From Silicimonas sp. (GTDB lineage: Bacteria; Pseudomonadota; Alphaproteobacteria; Rhodobacterales; Rhodobacteraceae): a DNA stretch of 64,000 nt. This document shows, piece after piece, positions 8,301 to 17,717 of the stretch (positions within the stretch are counted from its first letter, which is position 1; each line of letters opens with the position of its first letter). Under the pieces are notes generated by a model. That model was not told where the DNA came from. It did not search any database and saw nothing but the letters and a program-made list of their open reading frames with translations. Location: positions 1 through 64,000 of the forward strand of contig JAJEAC010000165.1 in assembly GCA_022824315.1 (NCBI GenBank). The letters run 5' to 3'. The position numbers and the translations under genes were made by a program.

Positions 8301-8789
8301 CTACGGTGGCGGCCCGTCGTCTCCGTCCCGTCTCGCACCTGCATCCCGCGTGGCGTTCGCAGGCGGATCATCGAGACGCCTGAACTCCGAGACCGCTTCC
8401 GGAATTCCTCGGACCAGGACACGGGCCGCCGAGATCGCCGGTTCGCATCTCTCAAGCGAAAAGGTGTCGTAGCCCCTTGTCGCGAGATTCCTGAAGAACC
8501 TTGTCTCGCTTGCAGCCCGTCCCAAGGCGGAATCAAGGATCGCCGGCCTGTCTCCGAGCGCATTCGACACACGGTTGACCAGGTCCCTGTGCCATGACTC
8601 TCCGGACGGTCTCTCCTCCTGCAGCATGTGTCCCGACTGCATGGCGTGCATCAGGGCCATGTCGACCTGATACCTCTCGAAATCATCCTTGCAGCGGCCC
8701 TGTTTCTCATGAAGCTTCGCCGCCATCGAGAAGTGATGGACAGCAGACCGGACGTCGTTGTCGACCTCGTTCCATCTCGCATCGCTCAT
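8301..8789 (-). CDS. HEPN-domain protein, HepT-like toxin of an MNT/HEPN pair
   Basis: A 162-residue helical protein. Residues 60-67 (RPSGESWH) give an R-x6-H arrangement, the RNase motif of HEPN proteins. The following DLVNRV and the C-terminal FFRNLATRGYDTF segment fit the HepT-like family. The start overlaps the stop of the nucleotidyltransferase gene as ATGA, the normal antitoxin-toxin arrangement. In studied pairs HEPN is an RNase that is silenced by AMPylation by the partner; here the H-x-Y tyrosine is not obvious (H is followed by RD), so silencing may differ. Confidence 0.75.
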   Translation of the reverse strand: MSDARWNEVDNDVRSAVHHFSMAAKLHEKQGRCKDDFERYQVDMALMHAMQSGHMLQEERPSGESWHRDLVNRVSNALGDRPAILDSALGRAASETRFFRNLATRGYDTFSLERCEPAISAARVLVRGIPEAVSEFRRLDDPPANATRDAGARRDGDDGPPP

Positions 8790-9118
8790 GGAAGAATCAC
8801 CACATCTTTCCTGATCCAGTCCAGGAACTCCGGCGTGCGCGTCGCGAACGGAAGAACGTCACAAGGCAGGCTTTCCCCGGAGCACGCCTTCTCGGCGAAC
8901 ATCACGGCGTCAAGTTCCTGGTCCGGCGGGAAGTCCACGAGGATGTCAATGTCGCTGTCATGGCGCATGTCGCCTCGGGCGGCACTGCCGAACACGAGGA
9001 ACCTGCCGCTGTAGCGGGCAGCATAGGACGATAGGCGATCCATAATCCTCTTCGCGGCCGCGTCGCGCGAGACCGCCGCGCGCCTCTTGCGTTCGGGAAG
9101 CGTGAGAATCGAGTTCAT
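8786..9118 (-). CDS. Minimal nucleotidyltransferase (MNT) antitoxin
   Basis: A 110-residue polymerase-beta-fold nucleotidyltransferase. Residues 43-60 read FGSAARGDMRHDSDIDIL, the complete GS...D-x-D motif with metal ligands Asp56 and Asp58. A GGAG lies eight bases before the ATG. First gene of a two-gene operon with the HEPN protein. In known MntA/HepT systems this subunit adds AMP to the toxin. Confidence 0.85.
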   Translation of the reverse strand: MNSILTLPERKRRAAVSRDAAAKRIMDRLSSYAARYSGRFLVFGSAARGDMRHDSDIDILVDFPPDQELDAVMFAEKACSGESLPCDVLPFATRTPEFLDWIRKDVVILP

Positions 9119-9427
9119 TCCGCAATCTCCATGACGGACAAAAGCAAAGGATCGGCACGCCCCAAATGCGGGCGTGCTGCGCCTCGCCGTGACCTCAAGG
9201 ATTCATACGCACTTGCATCGGCAGACTCAAGGCAACCGCGCCTGGCGAAGCCATCGAAAAGGCATGGGAAGCGCCAAGGACCTGGGGGTCAAGTCGCTGG
9301 CCTGGCCGCGAGGTCGCTGCGACACGGGCGCAAGTCAGGACAGGCGCCCTTTGCCCGTCCTGTCGGGAATGAAGCGCATGTCGCGATCAGGCGAAAAGAA
9401 AAGTGGCAGTCTTGACAAGTGGAGGGG
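9119..9427. other. Spacer without recognisable gene
   Basis: Between the toxin-antitoxin operon and the IS66 fragment. Short open frames only; no conserved peptide, hairpin or repeat stood out. Confidence 0.5.
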
Positions 9428-10471
9428 TCATAAGAGCTGCTCCTCGAAATTGCGGCGCGTATGCGACCAGCAATTTCGTTGCTTCACCGCCTCCCCCCGC
9501 GCCGCGGCCCAAGCCTCGTAGGCGCCGCAGCCGTCGCTGACCAGCGTGCCCTCGAAATCGCCGAGGAACCGCTCGACATGGTGGTGGGCGCGGGACGGCG
9601 CGAAGTGGAACACCACCTCGTCCCGGTCGCCGAGCACCGGCCAGTCATGGCACTGTTTCATCCGGCCCGGCTTTCCCGGGTCGCAGCCGACCCGTACCGG
9701 GGTCTCGTCCATGACGATGACGGAACTTTCCAGGACCGAGCGCCACTGCGCCTCGAACACCGGCTCCAGCAGCGAGATCGCCCGGTTGGCCCAGCCACTC
9801 AACGACTTGCGGCTGACGGTGATCCCGCTCTCGGCCAGCATCTGGTGCTGGCGGTACAGGGGGAGATGCCAGGCGAACTTGTCGACCAGCATTCCGGCGA
9901 CGAAAGAGACATCCACGCAGGAATGCTTGAAAACCCCCTCGACGGCCGGGGCGCAGGCCAGGGCGCTGGAGGACCTGATCTTCGCCTTCTTGTAGTGGTA
10001 ACGCAGCACCACGTGGCGGATCGGCACCGATGCCAGCTTGCAGCACACCCGCTCGGAGATGATGTCGTAGTCATCCTCCGCCAGCCCCTCGATCTCCGGC
10101 GGCATCACATCGATGTCGATCACCGTCGCTTCGGGGCCGAAGCGCAGCCCGGCGCCGTTGACGGAACCGTCGCGATCCTTCTTGCGGCCCTTGACGCCGC
10201 CCCGCGGTTTGCGTTCGGCCTGGGGCTCATCCTCCCCGGCATCCGGCGATGCGCCACCAGCGGAACCGCCATCGGATGAACCACCATCGGAAGCGGTGCC
10301 GGTGTTGGAGGCGGCGCCGGAGTTGATGCGCTTCTCCGAACGCCGACCGTACTGTTGACGCTCGTAGCGGGCAACCTGGTCGCGAAGCGCGCTGACCTTC
10401 GCCGCTTCCTCGGTGAGTTTGCCCTGAAGCGCGTCAATGATCGCCGACTGCAGGCGCCGCCAGCAGTCCAA
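9428..10471 (-). mobile_element. tnpC: IS66-family transposase (TnpC) fragment, truncated at both ends
   Basis: The 347-codon frame carries IS66 TnpC features in order: a short coiled coil (KVSALRDQVARYERQQYGRRSEKR), a Ser/Gly/Ala-rich linker, a zinc-finger region with conserved Cys (ERVCCKLASVPIRHVV), then the DDE domain (SVIVMDETPVRV, DGCGAYEAW, CWSHTRRNFEE). It stops right after the CWSH segment, about 150-200 residues short, so the last catalytic acidic residue is missing. The N-terminus is also short and begins inside the 3' end of cas3. No tnpA or tnpB and no terminal inverted repeats are seen, so it is dead. Confidence 0.85.
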
Positions 10472-12965
10472 GCCGTGAATCGTACCGCAAGCCGTTCGAG
10501 ATCCTGCCGTCCTCGCCCACCACTGCGACCTGGATCGCCGATCGAGCCCAGTCCGGCCATGACGCCTTCAGCGCGGCGACCTCCGGCGTCTCCTGGTCCA
10601 CGCCTCCCAGCCTCTCGCAGCGCTCGCGGGACATCTGCACCTCGGAACCTTCCCAGCTGTCCGCAAACGGCTCCAGGCCCCCCTGGACAGCCCGTGCCAG
10701 CCGCAGCGTGACCTGCGGAACGCCCAGGCGGGTGACCAGGCGCTCCTCGTCCCGGACCCCTTGCGCAGCCGAGAGATAGTCCGGAGGCCGGCCGTCCAGG
10801 CGGGTCGACAGCAGCAGGTCATTCTCCATCCGCCGCCCGCCCGTTTCCTTGCCGGGTCCGCCCTCCAGGGCGCAACCCAGGGCATCCGGCACCGCTTCCG
10901 CATCCGGGCCGTGAACCGCCTCGATCAGGTCGCGGAGGCCGTCCGGCGTCCGGATCGCACCGGCCCCGAACACGGCGCGCGCCGTGCGCCACTGGTCGCT
11001 CAGCGGATAGACCCCGGCTCCGGCGTCCAGCACGCCATGCAGCCAGCGCGCGTCCTCCACCGTTTCCGGGTCGGGCGACAGGACGTGCAGTTCCGGGCCT
11101 GGCGCCGGCCGGGACTCCGCCGGCCGCAGGTCCATGTGCCGCCAGAGCCGGCCCGCCCTCTGGATCAGCGCGCCGATCGGGGCGAGGTCGCTGACCATCA
11201 CGTCGAAATCCAGGTCCGGCGCGGCCTCGACGACCTGCGTCGCGATAAGCACGCCGCCCCGGCGCCGTTTCCCGTCACGACCGAACCGCGCCTGCAGGGC
11301 GTCTTCCCTGCGCAGCCGGTCCGCAACCGTGAAGCGCGCGTGGAGAAGGTCGGCCGGAACTCCCCGGCTCTCGAGCGCCTCCAGGGCGGCGACGGCATCG
11401 TCCGCGGCGTTGCGGATCCACACGCAGGCCGCGCCCCGCTCCGCGCCTTCCCGGAGGCGTTCCATGGCCGCTTCGGCATCCACCCGCCTGACGGCAACGT
11501 TCCGGCAGGTCGCCGGCACCGGGGCGGGCGCAAGTGTCTCGGCCCGCTTCGAGACGACCGAAAGCTGCGGATACGCGTTTCCCTCGATCCCCGAGGGCCG
11601 CAGCATGCCGAGCCCGCGCTGGAACGCCTCTGCATGTCCGTCGCGCATCCTCTTCGGCAACGTGGCGGACATCACGATCGCCGAGCCGCCCATCATGGCG
11701 TGGAACCCCAGGAGCGAACGCAGCGCCTCCTCCATGAACGGATCATGGCCGTGCGCCTCGTCCACGATGAGGATCTTGCTTGACAGCGCCCAGAGCCGCA
11801 GCGCGCTGAACCTCCTCGGCCGGACCGCCAGCAGCGCCTGGTCGACGGTCCCGACGCCGATGTCCGCGAGAAGGATCCGTCGCCGGTCGTCGGCAAGCCA
11901 TTGTCCGCAGGTCACCGGTTCGTCGGGATCGGAACCGTCGCTGCCGAGGATTCTCCGGAACCGCGCGCTCCGGCGGACGCGTCCGTGCGACAGCCCGAGC
12001 GACGGCCGGCCTGCGAACAGGCTCGCCGCGATCTTCCCGATCCTCGCCAGCATGGCGTTCGACGTCGCCATCTCCGGCAGGGCGATGAACAGCCCGTCGC
12101 CCTTTCCGGCCGCCATCATGCGTGACGCGAGCATGAGCCCGGCCTCGGTCTTTCCCGAGCCGGCCGCGTCCTCGATCATCGCCAGCGCCGGCCCCTCCGG
12201 CAGCTCGATCCGGCGCACCGCCTGCTGCATCGGGCGCGGCGGCGTCCGCCAGGGCAGGATGGCGGCGTCCGCCCTCGGCTTCGCCCGATGCAGCCCGGCC
12301 TTCGTGACGGCATCCCTCGCGCGACGGCGCGCCCTGGCCCAGTACGTCGCGACCGGAACGCCGGCCGGCCGGCGGCCGAACCACTCGGTGCTGGAACCGA
12401 TCCAGTCCGCCAGGACCGTCAGGCCGGACACCTTCCAGCTGAGCGCATTCGCATCGCCGTTCGAGAGACCCTCGAGCGAGGCTTCGGGAAACAGCGTGCC
12501 GACCGTCTCGACGGCATCGGCGGCCGCCTCGATGCCCTGCGCCCCGATGGCGGCCATCCAGCGCCGCCCGGGAATGCCGCTGCCGTCATCCGGTTCGGGC
12601 GGCCCGCCGTGGTGCCCGGCGACCGCCGCACAGAGGACGCGCCGTGCATCCGGAGTTCCGCCGATGCGCTCCGCCAGCAGGCTGTCGAGGTACCGAAGAA
12701 GCACGAAGCCCAGCTGGGCATGACACTCCGTTCGCGCCGCCGCACCCGCGACCTGGTCCCGGAAGCTCTCGCTGAACTTCCCGAGATCGTGCAGGGCGAC
12801 CAGGTACACGATCGCCTGGTCCAGGGCGAAGGATCCCGTTACCGGGCGCTTCCTGACCAGGCGGTCCGCGACCGCGCCGACATCCAGCATGTGCCACAGG
12901 GCCGGCTGAAACTCGCCGTCAATCACCTTTCCGGGCCAGCCGGCAATCCCTTTCGCGTCGAGCAC
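10434..12965 (-). CDS. cas3: CRISPR-associated helicase/nuclease Cas3 (type I-E-like), orphan
   Basis: An 843-codon Cas3 with both domains. HD nuclease: His25 (WHMLD), His59-Asp60 (ALHDLGKF), His118-His119 (AGHHGG), Asp187 (LADWIGS). SF2 helicase: Walker A AGSGKTE near 268-274, DEAH at 402-405, SAT at 433-435, QRAGRLWRH at 602-610. The C-terminus reaches the GLRYDSRLGL segment typical of I-E Cas3, then the last codons run into the IS66 fragment. Cas3 would cut DNA marked by Cascade, but cse1, cse2, cas7, cas5, cas6, cas1 and cas2 are all absent. Start GTG, weakly supported; possibly intact but without partners. Confidence 0.88.
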   Translation of the reverse strand: MLDAKGIAGWPGKVIDGEFQPALWHMLDVGAVADRLVRKRPVTGSFALDQAIVYLVALHDLGKFSESFRDQVAGAAARTECHAQLGFVLLRYLDSLLAERIGGTPDARRVLCAAVAGHHGGPPEPDDGSGIPGRRWMAAIGAQGIEAAADAVETVGTLFPEASLEGLSNGDANALSWKVSGLTVLADWIGSSTEWFGRRPAGVPVATYWARARRRARDAVTKAGLHRAKPRADAAILPWRTPPRPMQQAVRRIELPEGPALAMIEDAAGSGKTEAGLMLASRMMAAGKGDGLFIALPEMATSNAMLARIGKIAASLFAGRPSLGLSHGRVRRSARFRRILGSDGSDPDEPVTCGQWLADDRRRILLADIGVGTVDQALLAVRPRRFSALRLWALSSKILIVDEAHGHDPFMEEALRSLLGFHAMMGGSAIVMSATLPKRMRDGHAEAFQRGLGMLRPSGIEGNAYPQLSVVSKRAETLAPAPVPATCRNVAVRRVDAEAAMERLREGAERGAACVWIRNAADDAVAALEALESRGVPADLLHARFTVADRLRREDALQARFGRDGKRRRGGVLIATQVVEAAPDLDFDVMVSDLAPIGALIQRAGRLWRHMDLRPAESRPAPGPELHVLSPDPETVEDARWLHGVLDAGAGVYPLSDQWRTARAVFGAGAIRTPDGLRDLIEAVHGPDAEAVPDALGCALEGGPGKETGGRRMENDLLLSTRLDGRPPDYLSAAQGVRDEERLVTRLGVPQVTLRLARAVQGGLEPFADSWEGSEVQMSRERCERLGGVDQETPEVAALKASWPDWARSAIQVAVVGEDGRISNGLRYDSRLGLLAAPAVGDH

Positions 12966-12981
12966 GTCGGTTCTCCCGGAT

Positions 12982-13479
12982 TCAGCCGGCCCGTCCGGTC
13001 GGTCCCGCGATCGGCCTGCGCATCGTCACGGGCCCCCCGGGCTGTCGCCGCCAGGCGTCGGCATCCATCCGGAAATGCGCGTGGGTCCCGCTCTCGTCCC
13101 CGCGGATGACGTGCCCGAGCACCTCGCGATCGAATTCCTCGGCAAGCCGGTCGGTGACGCCCTCGCAGGTGCAATCCTCGAGGTTCTGGTTCGCGCGGAT
13201 CAGCTTCTGGACGTCGTGCCCGAAGCTGATGATCCCCCGCCCAAGGAAGCTCGCGCTGGATTTCATCTGCCTCCTCGGGCTTGCCGCGGCCCTCCGCGCA
13301 ACGGCCCGAGCCTTCATCTCGCGCACGGTGGGCGGCTTGATGGGCACGCGATTGCGGCGGCTTCGGAACTCGTCGACGCAGCCCGGCTGCGACACGTCCC
13401 GCAAGTCGTGAACGAGCCGCCAAGCCGCCTTGGCGGTCGAACTCGTGCGTTCCGTTTGGACGCAAAACGCCATGCTCAT
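12982..13479 (-). pseudogene. Mob/Pre-type plasmid mobilisation relaxase, N-terminal fragment
   Basis: 165 codons that resemble the N-terminal nuclease part of alphaproteobacterial Mob/Pre relaxases: AWRLVHDLR, RSRRNRVPI, GRGIISFGHDVQKLIRA, then DREVLGHVIRGDESGTHAHF, where the THAH residues match the metal-binding HxH site. Homology ends abruptly at GRAG, 16 bases before cas3, so the rest was lost when the cas3 segment was joined. This marks the island as plasmid- or ICE-derived. Confidence 0.62.
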
Positions 13480-13492
13480 TCCGGTGGCCCCT

Positions 13493-13870
13493 TCACGTGT
13501 CAGGAATTGCGGCGCGACTGCAGGTCGAGAAGGCGCCGTGCCACCGACGCAGCCTCCCGACGCGCGCCAAACGCGCGGAAGCGCCTGCCGGAAGGCCGGG
13601 TGCTGCCGTCCCGATCAACCGATCCGCGTCCATCTCCGGCACATGCGCCGCCGCGCTCGCCGTCGCCAGTTCGCTGAAGCGATCGACGCCCCTGCGCGCG
13701 ATCGCCCTGCAGGGAATGTCCAGCGGCCCAATTCGCACCTCGTGCCTGCGGCGCCGTCCAGCGTGCCCACCGGATGCCATTTGCTCCGCACCTTCGCAGA
13801 TTGCAGTGTACATTCGTGGTCCCTCGTCACGGTTGCGGTGCAGGAAACGGGCTGTCTGGATCGGCGTCAC
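13493..13870 (-). CDS. Hypothetical protein upstream of relaxase fragment
   Basis: An uninterrupted frame of up to 125 codons ending 13 bases before the relaxase fragment, so it could have been in the same operon. Likely start is an internal Met (MYTAICEGAEQMASGGHAGR). The product is basic and soluble with no recognised domain. In such GC-rich DNA it could be a chance frame. Confidence 0.3.
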   Translation of the reverse strand: MTPIQTARFLHRNRDEGPRMYTAICEGAEQMASGGHAGRRRRHEVRIGPLDIPCRAIARRGVDRFSELATASAAAHVPEMDADRLIGTAAPGLPAGASARLARVGRLRRWHGAFSTCSRAAIPDT

Positions 13871-15051
13871 CCCGTGTCATGAGATCTTTCCTCCGCAACC
13901 TGCAACCTTCAAGTGCTTCCAGTTGCCTCTTTCGTGCAAAGTCGAATTGATCGACACAGTCAACGACCATTCTTCGAATTGCGATCGCGATGGCGGCAAT
14001 CGCGTCGTTTCCGGGCGCCGCCAATGTCCGGAGGCAGATCGACACCCGGCAGCGCGCGCAGTGCCTGATCCCGGCCCCGTTCCGCGCATGGCGCCCGACG
14101 CTCGCCAAGACGGTGCCGATCTCGACGCGCACCTCGCGTCCCGGGCACGCGGTTCAGGACAGGTCGTGGCCTCGCCGCCGGCACGCGGCGACCGAAGCCG
14201 AATCCGGTGGCGGCAAACGTGCGCAGGTTGCCCGATTCCGTCTCCCTCGCCTTCGGCGTCCTGCCGCGGAAGCTCTTGCCGGTGCGCCGCGCGGTCCCGT
14301 CCCTGTCCGTCTGCGACGGCGGGAGGCGGGAGTTGCGCGAGGTCTTCGGCGTGACCCTCTCTGGTAACGCTGCAACCAGGATGTCCGGAAGCAGGCGCAG
14401 TGCGTCGTTCAGCGCGAGCGTTTCAGTGCCCGCCTCGGCTTCCGCTTGATGCCGTCGAACCTGGTCCGGCAATCGTCCGTCCGTTCCCAGCGATGTCCCG
14501 TTCACCCTCGGCATCGCTCCGCCTCCGCCGCCATGATCCCCGAGACCGCAGCGAGGCGCTCGCCCCGCGGCATGTTCCGGCGGCACTCCGCCCGACCGGC
14601 AGCCGTGCGCCTGACGCGCCGGCGGTCGGCCCTGTCCCACCCGGCATGACCGGCCAGGTGCATCCGGGCGGACGCGAAGCTGAACCAGACCGTCTCGGCG
14701 CGGGCCTGGCCCCGGGCCGTCACCTGAAGCGCGATGCGGCGCCGGTTCCGGCGCGTCAATCAAGCCGGCAGCCCGCCATCCGGATCTTCGCGCCAAACGC
14801 CGGACCTGCGATTGCCGGACTCGTCGGGCCTTCGTCCGCCATCGCCGCATGCTGCAGCTCGACCGCGGGCACCCGGCCGCGACCGTCGGGCGCCATGCGC
14901 TGAACGGGACAGGACTGCCGAACAGTCTCGTGATTGCGCCCGGCGCGGAAACGGTGGCTTCGGACAGCGCTTCCAGCAGGGACGAAGGCATCCGGATGCG
15001 GTCTTGCCGCGGCCGCGGCCTCCACTGTTGTTCTTTTTATGTTCCTGTGCC
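13871..15051. other. 1.2 kb without a confident gene
   Basis: The longest open frame here is 343 codons on the minus strand, but it is Arg/Gly/Pro-rich with little hydrophobic patterning and no motif, so it is judged spurious. An 85-codon minus frame around 14502-14759 is slightly more protein-like. Probably decayed plasmid DNA. Confidence 0.45.
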
Positions 15052-15384
15052 ATGAGTGACGGGATGACCGAGAAACACGACATCCCTGTCTCCCGGGAAG
15101 AGCTGCTGTTCGACGTCGAGATGGCGCTCACGAAGGCAGCGAAGCTCTGGCCGAAAGGCGGCCGGGCCGGCCGTCACGACCGGTTCAAGCCGATTGCGGC
15201 GGCGGTGGCGGACCACCTCGCCCTTTGCGGGATCCGGTGCTTTCGGCGGCCGGCGATCGGTGCGCCCAGCACGTCGGATCTCGTCGTGGCGGCACGGGAG
15301 CCTCCCGGTTCCGACGGGGACGCCGGCAGCGACCGGCCGACGACGGAAAGGGAGCGCCCGTCCCGGCAGCGCCTCGCGCAGTGA
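15052..15384 (+). CDS. Hypothetical small protein
   Basis: A 110-residue protein. Residues 8-60 look like a real folded region: SREELLFDVEMALTKAAKLW, RAGRHDRFKPIAAAVADHLA and LCGIRCFRRP. The tail is disordered and charged. It has no membrane segment. I do not recognise the family; similar sequences may travel with mobilisation genes of Rhodobacterales plasmids, which fits the relaxase fragment nearby. The frame is open upstream, but protein-like sequence starts at this ATG. Confidence 0.5.
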   Translation: MSDGMTEKHDIPVSREELLFDVEMALTKAAKLWPKGGRAGRHDRFKPIAAAVADHLALCGIRCFRRPAIGAPSTSDLVVAAREPPGSDGDAGSDRPTTERERPSRQRLAQ

Positions 15385-15849
15385 CCGTCCCGGATCGGCC
15401 AGTCGTCATCCCTGCCGAATTGCTCACCGTTTCTCGCCGGAGGCGCCTGTGCCCGAATTTCGCTGATCATCTCGTGTTGCCCATGGACGGGACGGTGCCG
15501 AGCAGGCCGGACATCCCGGAGCCGAAGCGGCGGCTGGAAGCCGCCGGAATGCGCCAACGAGAACCGGCCCGTGGCGCAAATCGCGCTCGCCGCGTGATTC
15601 GCAGACCGAACACATAAAATACGAAAAGTGAACCAAACGAGACTCCCTCCCCCACCTCATGTCGAACAGGTCCCTGGCCATGTCCTTGGAGAAGAAGGGC
15701 GTGATTCCCTCCGCAGACGCTCTTTTCGATCAGATCGAGGCGGCCGGGAGAAAGGCTCCCGGAAGGCCTTTCGAAAGGGAGCCTGATGAAAGTCAGGGGG
15801 CGCGCGGATTCCCGGTGCCGCCCGCGCTGCCGCGGGCCGCGGCAGCCTT
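15385..15849. other. Spacer without a confident gene
   Basis: No conserved peptide. A short frame near 15659 starts plausibly (MSLEKKGVIPSADALFDQIE) but decays into Arg/Pro-rich sequence; it may be another gene scrap. Confidence 0.4.
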
Positions 15850-16677
15850 GTGGCCGATATCGAAAATTCGATCATTCCCCGTGCAACGGACGAATCCTCG
15901 GAACACGACCTTCAGCTCCGTCGCGAAATCCTCGGCCACGAAGCGGTCATTCACGCAACGATCCGGGAGGTCGCGCCCGGTGCGACAATTGTCCCCACCT
16001 CCTTCTCCGATGACGAAGAGGATGTGGTGCGACACGCGCGCGAGACCGGAGCCGACATCGTCGTGATGGCCTTCGGCGACGGCACCGCTCCGGCCGGTGC
16101 GTCCATGATCTACGACAGGCTGCCGCTCAGACTCCACGACGGGCACCAGGGGCTGATCGCCGCATCGGTCGCAGTCGACAAAGACGAGAGGTGGATCGAG
16201 TTCCTGCTTCGCGAAGAGGCGCGGTTTCACGACGGGGCGCCGATCACCGCGCAGGATGTGATCTGGACAGTGGAAACGCTGATGGCGAGCGGGCCGCGGC
16301 GGCTCGTGGCCTACGTGTTCGAGGATGTCGTGCGGGCGGTGGAAACAGGCCCGCACACGGTTCGCTTCATCTTCGAAGGTGGTCGGCTCGCCAGCCCGAT
16401 CGTCGTGCCGCGCATCGGTTGGATGCCGGTCCTCCCCAAACACTTCAGGAAGGGTCGCGAAGATGTCCGGACGCCGATCATGGTGCCACCGCTGGGAAGC
16501 GGGCGGTACCGCATCGCCGCCGTCGAACCAGGCGGCCGATCGGTCACGTGCGAGCTGGTCGAGGACTGCTGGGCCCGCAACCTCGAAATCCGCGGCGATC
16601 ACCCCTCCGCCGAACGGATCACGTACCGCTACCTCTCACCAAACGCCGAACGTGCCGAAGGCAGCCGCGAAAACTGA
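15850..16677 (+). pseudogene. Chimeric ORF: subtilase-like piece joined to a family 5 solute-binding-protein piece
   Basis: Codons ~25-75 resemble a subtilisin-type core strand (TIREVAPGATIVPTSF, then ETGADIVVMAFGDG) but lack a complete Asp/His/Ser triad. From about codon 80 the protein matches the middle of an oligopeptide-type periplasmic binding protein: IYDRLPLRLHDG, LREEARFHDGAPITAQDVIW, LGSGRYRIAAVEPGG. The binding-protein part lacks a signal peptide and most of the ~600-residue fold. Neither half can work as its family does; a recombination joint is the simplest reading. The SBP half is clear, the subtilase half is tentative. Confidence 0.55.
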
Positions 16678-16951
16678 AGGGCCGACGTTGAGAACGGCAA
16701 TCGGTTTACCCGTGCATGCGGCGGTGGGTGTAACCGAGGGAGTCAGGAGAGCAAAAAGAGGTTGGGGGCAACGGTTTCGGTCCCGACTATTTTGAACGAA
16801 GGCCGCTTCCCGGCCAGTTGGGCCATGCGTTCAGTCTGTCCTGACTGACTGGCATCGCCTTCTTCATCGAGGCCGTGGCGTGCCGGGCTGACGATGCTCT
16901 GCTCACTTGGCGTCCCGGAGGTCGGGGCGGTCGCAACCAAGGGAGTCAGTC

Positions 16952-17633
16952 ATGACATCGAAGAAGAAGGTATCCGGCAAGTCTCCGGCGCGCACGAGGA
17001 TGATCGAGGTGATGGCCGTGAAGGGACCTGGCGCAGCGGACGCATGTGAATTGCCTGGACAGCACTTGCAGTCTCGCACGGCACTGGGATCGCGCACCGC
17101 AAGCGCTGTTGGCCGACGAGGTCCGGTCCTGGGTGGTCGGGCGGATCGAGCGGGGCCTCTCCCCGCGCACGATCAACGCGGAGATATTGGCCCTGCGGCT
17201 GTTCTTCGCAGACGCGATGGGACAGCCCGACATTGTCGAGGGCCTGCGCAGCCGCCGAATTCCGGACAGTCTTCCCCGTTCCATCCCGGAGGCCGACGTC
17301 GAACGCCTGCTCCAGGGCATGGGCGACCTGCGCTACGGCACGGCGACGTTGACCGCCGACGGCGCCGGCCTGCGGATCGCGGAGGCGGCGGCGCTTCAGG
17401 TCGGCGACGTCCAGGGCGAGGAAGGACTGCCTTGGATCCGCAGCGGCAAGGGCTGCCACGAGCGCATGGCCCATCTGACCGGCCCGCGGCATCTCGGCGA
17501 AACGCCGTGCCGGAAAATTCGTCGTCCGGACCGAAATCCAGCGATCGACCTGAACGGCCGCAATCCACTTTCTGCAAAAGACAATCAGGAGAGGGCACGG
17601 CTTCGTTCAAACTCGCTCAGTGTCGGCGTGTAA
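16952..17633 (+). pseudogene. Tyrosine recombinase/integrase, frameshifted and truncated
   Basis: The N-terminus (MTSKKKVSGKSPARTRMIEV) and the next part (AQRTHVNCLDSTCSLARHWD, GLSPRTINAEILALRLFF, SRRIPDSLPRSIPEADVERL) are in different frames, joined by a one-base insertion in the GGGACCTGG region near 17025. The core-binding domain and the first catalytic Arg (GLRIAEAAAL) remain, but homology stops after GKGCHERMAHL, so the H-x-x-R and Tyr are missing. It resembles the integrases carried by IS91-like elements. Non-functional. Confidence 0.75.
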
Positions 17634-17647
17634 GCCGACACTGAGCG
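17614..17647. repeat. Perfect 14-bp hairpin
   Basis: CGCTCAGTGTCGGC and its exact complement flank a GTGTAA loop. It lies at the 3' border of the integrase remnant and just upstream of parDE. No T-run follows, so a recombination-end hairpin (IS91-like terminus) is at least as likely as a terminator. Confidence 0.6.
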
Positions 17648-17684
17648 TGATATTGGTGGTTCCCGTATTGATCGAGGCTGGGCG

Positions 17685-17701
17685 TTGGCATGTATTGCCA
17701 A
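17685..17701. promoter_or_regulatory. Dyad TTGGCA-N5-TGCCAA, likely ParD autoregulatory operator
   Basis: A perfect 6+6 inverted repeat that ends directly before the AAGGAG ribosome binding site of parD. ParD antitoxins with ribbon-helix-helix N-termini repress their own operon, so this is the natural operator candidate. Confidence 0.55.
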
Positions 17702-17717
17702 CAAGGAGATGTGTCTG

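Noticed and set aside
13960-14991. 343-codon open frame on the minus strand
   Set aside because: Translation is dominated by Arg, Gly, Pro and Ala with no hydrophobic patterning or motif; such frames arise by chance in GC-rich DNA.
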